NCBI RefSeq assembly: GCF_018918185.1
Contig: NZ_JAHLPZ010000003.1
Coordinates: forward strand, 124,001-188,000
Length of the DNA: 64,000 nt
Direction of reading: 5' to 3'
DNA from: Eubacterium sp. MSJ-21
Lineage (GTDB): Bacteria; Bacillota; Clostridia; Lachnospirales; Lachnospiraceae
How positions within the stretch are numbered: the first letter of the stretch is position 1; every line of letters begins with the position of its first letter. Of this stretch, positions 61,796-64,000 are shown piece by piece. A program made the translations under genes and the position numbers. The notes beneath the pieces were generated by a model. That model had not been told where the DNA came from, searched no databases, and worked only from the letters and a program-made list of their open reading frames with translations.

Positions 61796-64000
61796 ATGAA
61801 GAGATTAGGAATCGATATTGGTTCGACCACAGTCAAGGTTGCTGTGATTGACGAAGAACATAACATATTATTTTCGGAATACAAGCGTCACTTTGCAAAT
61901 ATCAAAGAGACCTTAAAGGAGCTTGTAGAACATGCCAGCAAGGAGCTTGGAAATGTTGAAGTTGCTCCTACGATCACCGGTTCCGGTGGACTTGCATTGG
62001 CACAGGTCATCGGAATCCCGTTTGAGCAAGAGGTTGTCTGTGTATCGGAGGCTCTGACCGACTATGCTCCACAGACGGATGTTGCCATCGAACTTGGCGG
62101 CGAGGATGCCAAGATCATTTATTTTACAAACGGTGTGGAACAGCGTATGAACGGTGTATGTGCCGGCGGTACCGGTTCCTTTATCGACCAGATGGCTTCC
62201 CTGCTTCAGACAGATGCTTCCGGACTGAACACATACGCGAAGGATTATGATACGATCTATCCGATTGCCGCGCGTTGTGGTGTATTCGCAAAGACTGATA
62301 TCCAGCCACTCATCAACGAAGGTGCAACAAAGCCAAACCTTGCAGCTTCTATCTTTCAGGCGGTTGTCAACCAGACGATCAGTGGTCTTGCCTGTGGTAA
62401 GCCAATCAAAGGAAATGTTGCATTTTTAGGTGGTCCTCTCCACTTCCTCGACCAGCTCAAGGAGGCGTTCGTACGGACACTGAATCTGACACCGGAGCAT
62501 ATTATCGCACCGGGACATTCACATCTGTTCGCGGCTGTCGGTGCAGCACTTCAGGCAAAGGAAGAAACACACTATACATTAGATGAGATCAGCGGAAAGC
62601 TCACTGCTGACCTTAAGATTGCTGTGGATGTAGACCGTCTTCCACCGCTGTTTGCATCGCAGGAAGACTACGACGCTTTCATCAAAAAGCAGGAGAAAAA
62701 TAAAGTATTACGTTCCGACCTTGCCACCTACAAGGGAAAATGTTTCCTCGGTGTCGACGCCGGTTCCACAACTACCAAGGTGGCACTTGTCGCCGAGGAT
62801 GGCAGTCTGCTCTATGATTTTTACAGCAGCAACGATGGTAGTCCTCTTCGGACAACCCTGCGTGCCATGAAGGATATCTATACAAAACTCCCGGATGGCG
62901 TGGAGATTGTAGCCGGTTGCTCTACCGGATATGGAGAAGCCTTAATTAAGTCTGCTCTCATGCTCGACTATGGTGAGGTAGAAACAATCGCCCACTACAC
63001 TGCCGCTGCATTCTTTGATCCGGACGTGGACTGTATCTTAGATATCGGTGGTCAGGATATGAAATGTATCAAGATCAAGAATGAAGTCGTCGACAATGTC
63101 ATGCTGAACGAAGCATGTTCCTCCGGCTGTGGCTCTTTCATCGAGACATTTGCCAAATCGTTAAATTATGATGTGAAAGATTTCGCGAAGATCGCACTTT
63201 TCGCAGAAAGCCCGATCGATCTTGGAAGCCGTTGTACTGTATTTATGAATTCCAAAGTAAAGCAGGCACAGAAGGAAGGCGCAAGCGTCGCTGACATCTC
63301 TGCCGGCCTTGCTTATTCTGTTATTAAGAACGCCCTTTTGAAGGTAATCAAGCTGACCGATCCGAAGTCACTTGGCAAAAATATCGTCGTACAGGGTGGA
63401 ACCTTCTATAACGATGCGGTTCTTCGAAGCTTCGAGCTTATCTCCGGCAGGGAAGCAATCCGTCCGGACATCGCCGGTATCATGGGAGCCTTCGGTGCAG
63501 CCCTGATTGCGAGAGACCGTTACGAGGAAGGTGACCAGACGACCATGCTCTCCAAGGAAGCAATGGAAGCTCTGACTTACGAGACAAAGATGGCGCGTTG
63601 TAAGGGATGTACGAACAACTGTCTCCTTACAATCAACCGTTTCACCGGCGGCAGACAGTTCATCACAGGTAACCGTTGTGAACGTGGTCTTGGATTAAAG
63701 AAGAACCAGCACAACATGCCGAACTTATTTGAATACAAATTCAACCGGTTGTTCTCTTATGAACCGCTGACCGAAAGTGAAGCGTACCGTGGCATCATCG
63801 GTATTCCACGTGTCCTGAACATGTATGAGAACTATCCGTTCTGGTTTACATTCCTGACGAAACTCGGCTACCGGGTACTGCTCTCTCCGAAGTCATCAAG
63901 AGACATCTATACCCTTGGTATCGAGTCTATTCCAAGTGAATCGGAATGTTATCCGGCAAAGATCTCACATGGTCATGTTATGTGGCTGTTGAAGCAGGGA
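61796..64000 (+). CDS. 2-hydroxyacyl-CoA dehydratase activator-type protein, BadF/BcrAD fusion (partial)
   Basis: 735 codons visible from ATG 61796 ([15 protein letters not shown]), with AAAGAGG upstream; it continues beyond the window. Two BadF/BcrAD/BcrBC-type ATPase domains in a row: the first has [11 protein letters not shown] and [10 protein letters not shown], the second [14 protein letters not shown] and [13 protein letters not shown] Cys-rich motif KGCTNNC follows, then the start of a DUF2229-type region ([18 protein letters not shown]-like, read as [14 protein letters not shown]). These large proteins resemble activators of 2-hydroxyglutaryl-CoA dehydratase with an iron-sulphur site; their own role is not settled. 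It is the only large plus-strand gene. Confidence 0.9.
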   Translation, partial: MKRLGIDIGSTTVKVAVIDEEHNILFSEYKRHFANIKETLKELVEHASKELGNVEVAPTITGSGGLALAQVIGIPFEQEVVCVSEALTDYAPQTDVAIELGGEDAKIIYFTNGVEQRMNGVCAGGTGSFIDQMASLLQTDASGLNTYAKDYDTIYPIAARCGVFAKTDIQPLINEGATKPNLAASIFQAVVNQTISGLACGKPIKGNVAFLGGPLHFLDQLKEAFVRTLNLTPEHIIAPGHSHLFAAVGAALQAKEETHYTLDEISGKLTADLKIAVDVDRLPPLFASQEDYDAFIKKQEKNKVLRSDLATYKGKCFLGVDAGSTTTKVALVAEDGSLLYDFYSSNDGSPLRTTLRAMKDIYTKLPDGVEIVAGCSTGYGEALIKSALMLDYGEVETIAHYTAAAFFDPDVDCILDIGGQDMKCIKIKNEVVDNVMLNEACSSGCGSFIETFAKSLNYDVKDFAKIALFAESPIDLGSRCTVFMNSKVKQAQKEGASVADISAGLAYSVIKNALLKVIKLTDPKSLGKNIVVQGGTFYNDAVLRSFELISGREAIRPDIAGIMGAFGAALIARDRYEEGDQTTMLSKEAMEALTYETKMARCKGCTNNCLLTINRFTGGRQFITGNRCERGLGLKKNQHNMPNLFEYKFNRLFSYEPLTESEAYRGIIGIPRVLNMYENYPFWFTFLTKLGYRVLLSPKSSRDIYTLGIESIPSESECYPAKISHGHVMWLLKQG

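Noticed and set aside
1-64000. tRNA or rRNA genes, phage or transposase genes
   Set aside because: I saw no cloverleaf with CCA-type end, no rRNA sequence and no recognisable transposase or integrase in the window.

Overview
This window looks like a chromosome segment of a low-to-moderate GC, motile Lachnospiraceae-type Firmicute (Roseburia / Agathobacter / Butyrivibrio relatives). The grounds are a fla/che superoperon with FliY plus FliM, CheC and CheD and a FlhF-FlhG pair, a GerW-type sporulation gene, AAGGAGG-like ribosome binding sites and many TTG/GTG starts. Nearly every gene is on the minus strand, so transcription runs from high to low coordinates. The genus is an inference.

Layout from low to high coordinates. 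(1) 1-1089: an ABC exporter half-transporter cut by the window edge; its promoter is overlapped by a CIRCE-like inverted repeat (HrcA operator type). (2) 1204-3822: a HAD phosphatase and the rpsB-tsf translation operon, with a structured rpsB leader and a promoter nested in the preceding terminator. (3) 3873-37790: one flagellar and chemotaxis locus of about 34 kb, transcribed flgB-flgC-fliE-fliF-fliG-fliH-fliI-fliJ-motE-like-fliK-flgD-(TIGR02530)-flgE | flbD-motA-motB-fliL-fliM-fliY-cheY-fliO-fliP-fliQ-fliR-flhB-flhA-flhF-flhG-pilZ-cheB-cheA-cheW-cheC-cheD-orf-sigD-fapA-orf-DUF6115-MltG-like. A terminator and a good sigma-A promoter split it between flgE and flbD. motB carries an 11-bp tandem duplication that shifts the frame inside the OmpA-like domain. 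(4) 37986-40112: topA with its own promoter and terminator, preceded by a gene-free stretch with three stem-loops and a run of TGG boxes.

(5) 40669-51508: an accessory region, AT-rich at its low end. It holds an XRE regulator, three proteins that resemble an immunity-gene cluster, an alpha/beta hydrolase, an FtsX-type ABC transporter with its two-component system, a GNAT acetyltransferase and a membrane protein. Two decayed copies show rearrangement: a GNAT remnant lies beside the intact hydrolase and a hydrolase remnant beside the intact GNAT, one on each side of the ABC/two-component cassette. (6) 51538-54281: dprA and yifB/comM (DNA uptake and recombination) with a sigma-A promoter inside a dyad. 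(7) 54355-61657: flavin reductase, small alarmone synthetase, NrnA-like DHH phosphoesterase, a 46-residue membrane protein, GerW, DUF2953 protein, two unrecognised conserved-looking proteins, a rhomboid-fold protein that seems to lack the catalytic His, and a LysM protein. (8) 61796-64000, plus strand: a large 2-hydroxyacyl-CoA dehydratase activator-type protein running off the end.

Together the central genes encode the hook-basal body, export apparatus, switch, stator, chemotaxis core, c-di-GMP-linked PilZ brake and sigma factor. Flagellin, cap, FliS, FlgM and CheR are not in the window. All family calls are from reading the proteins; no database search was run.
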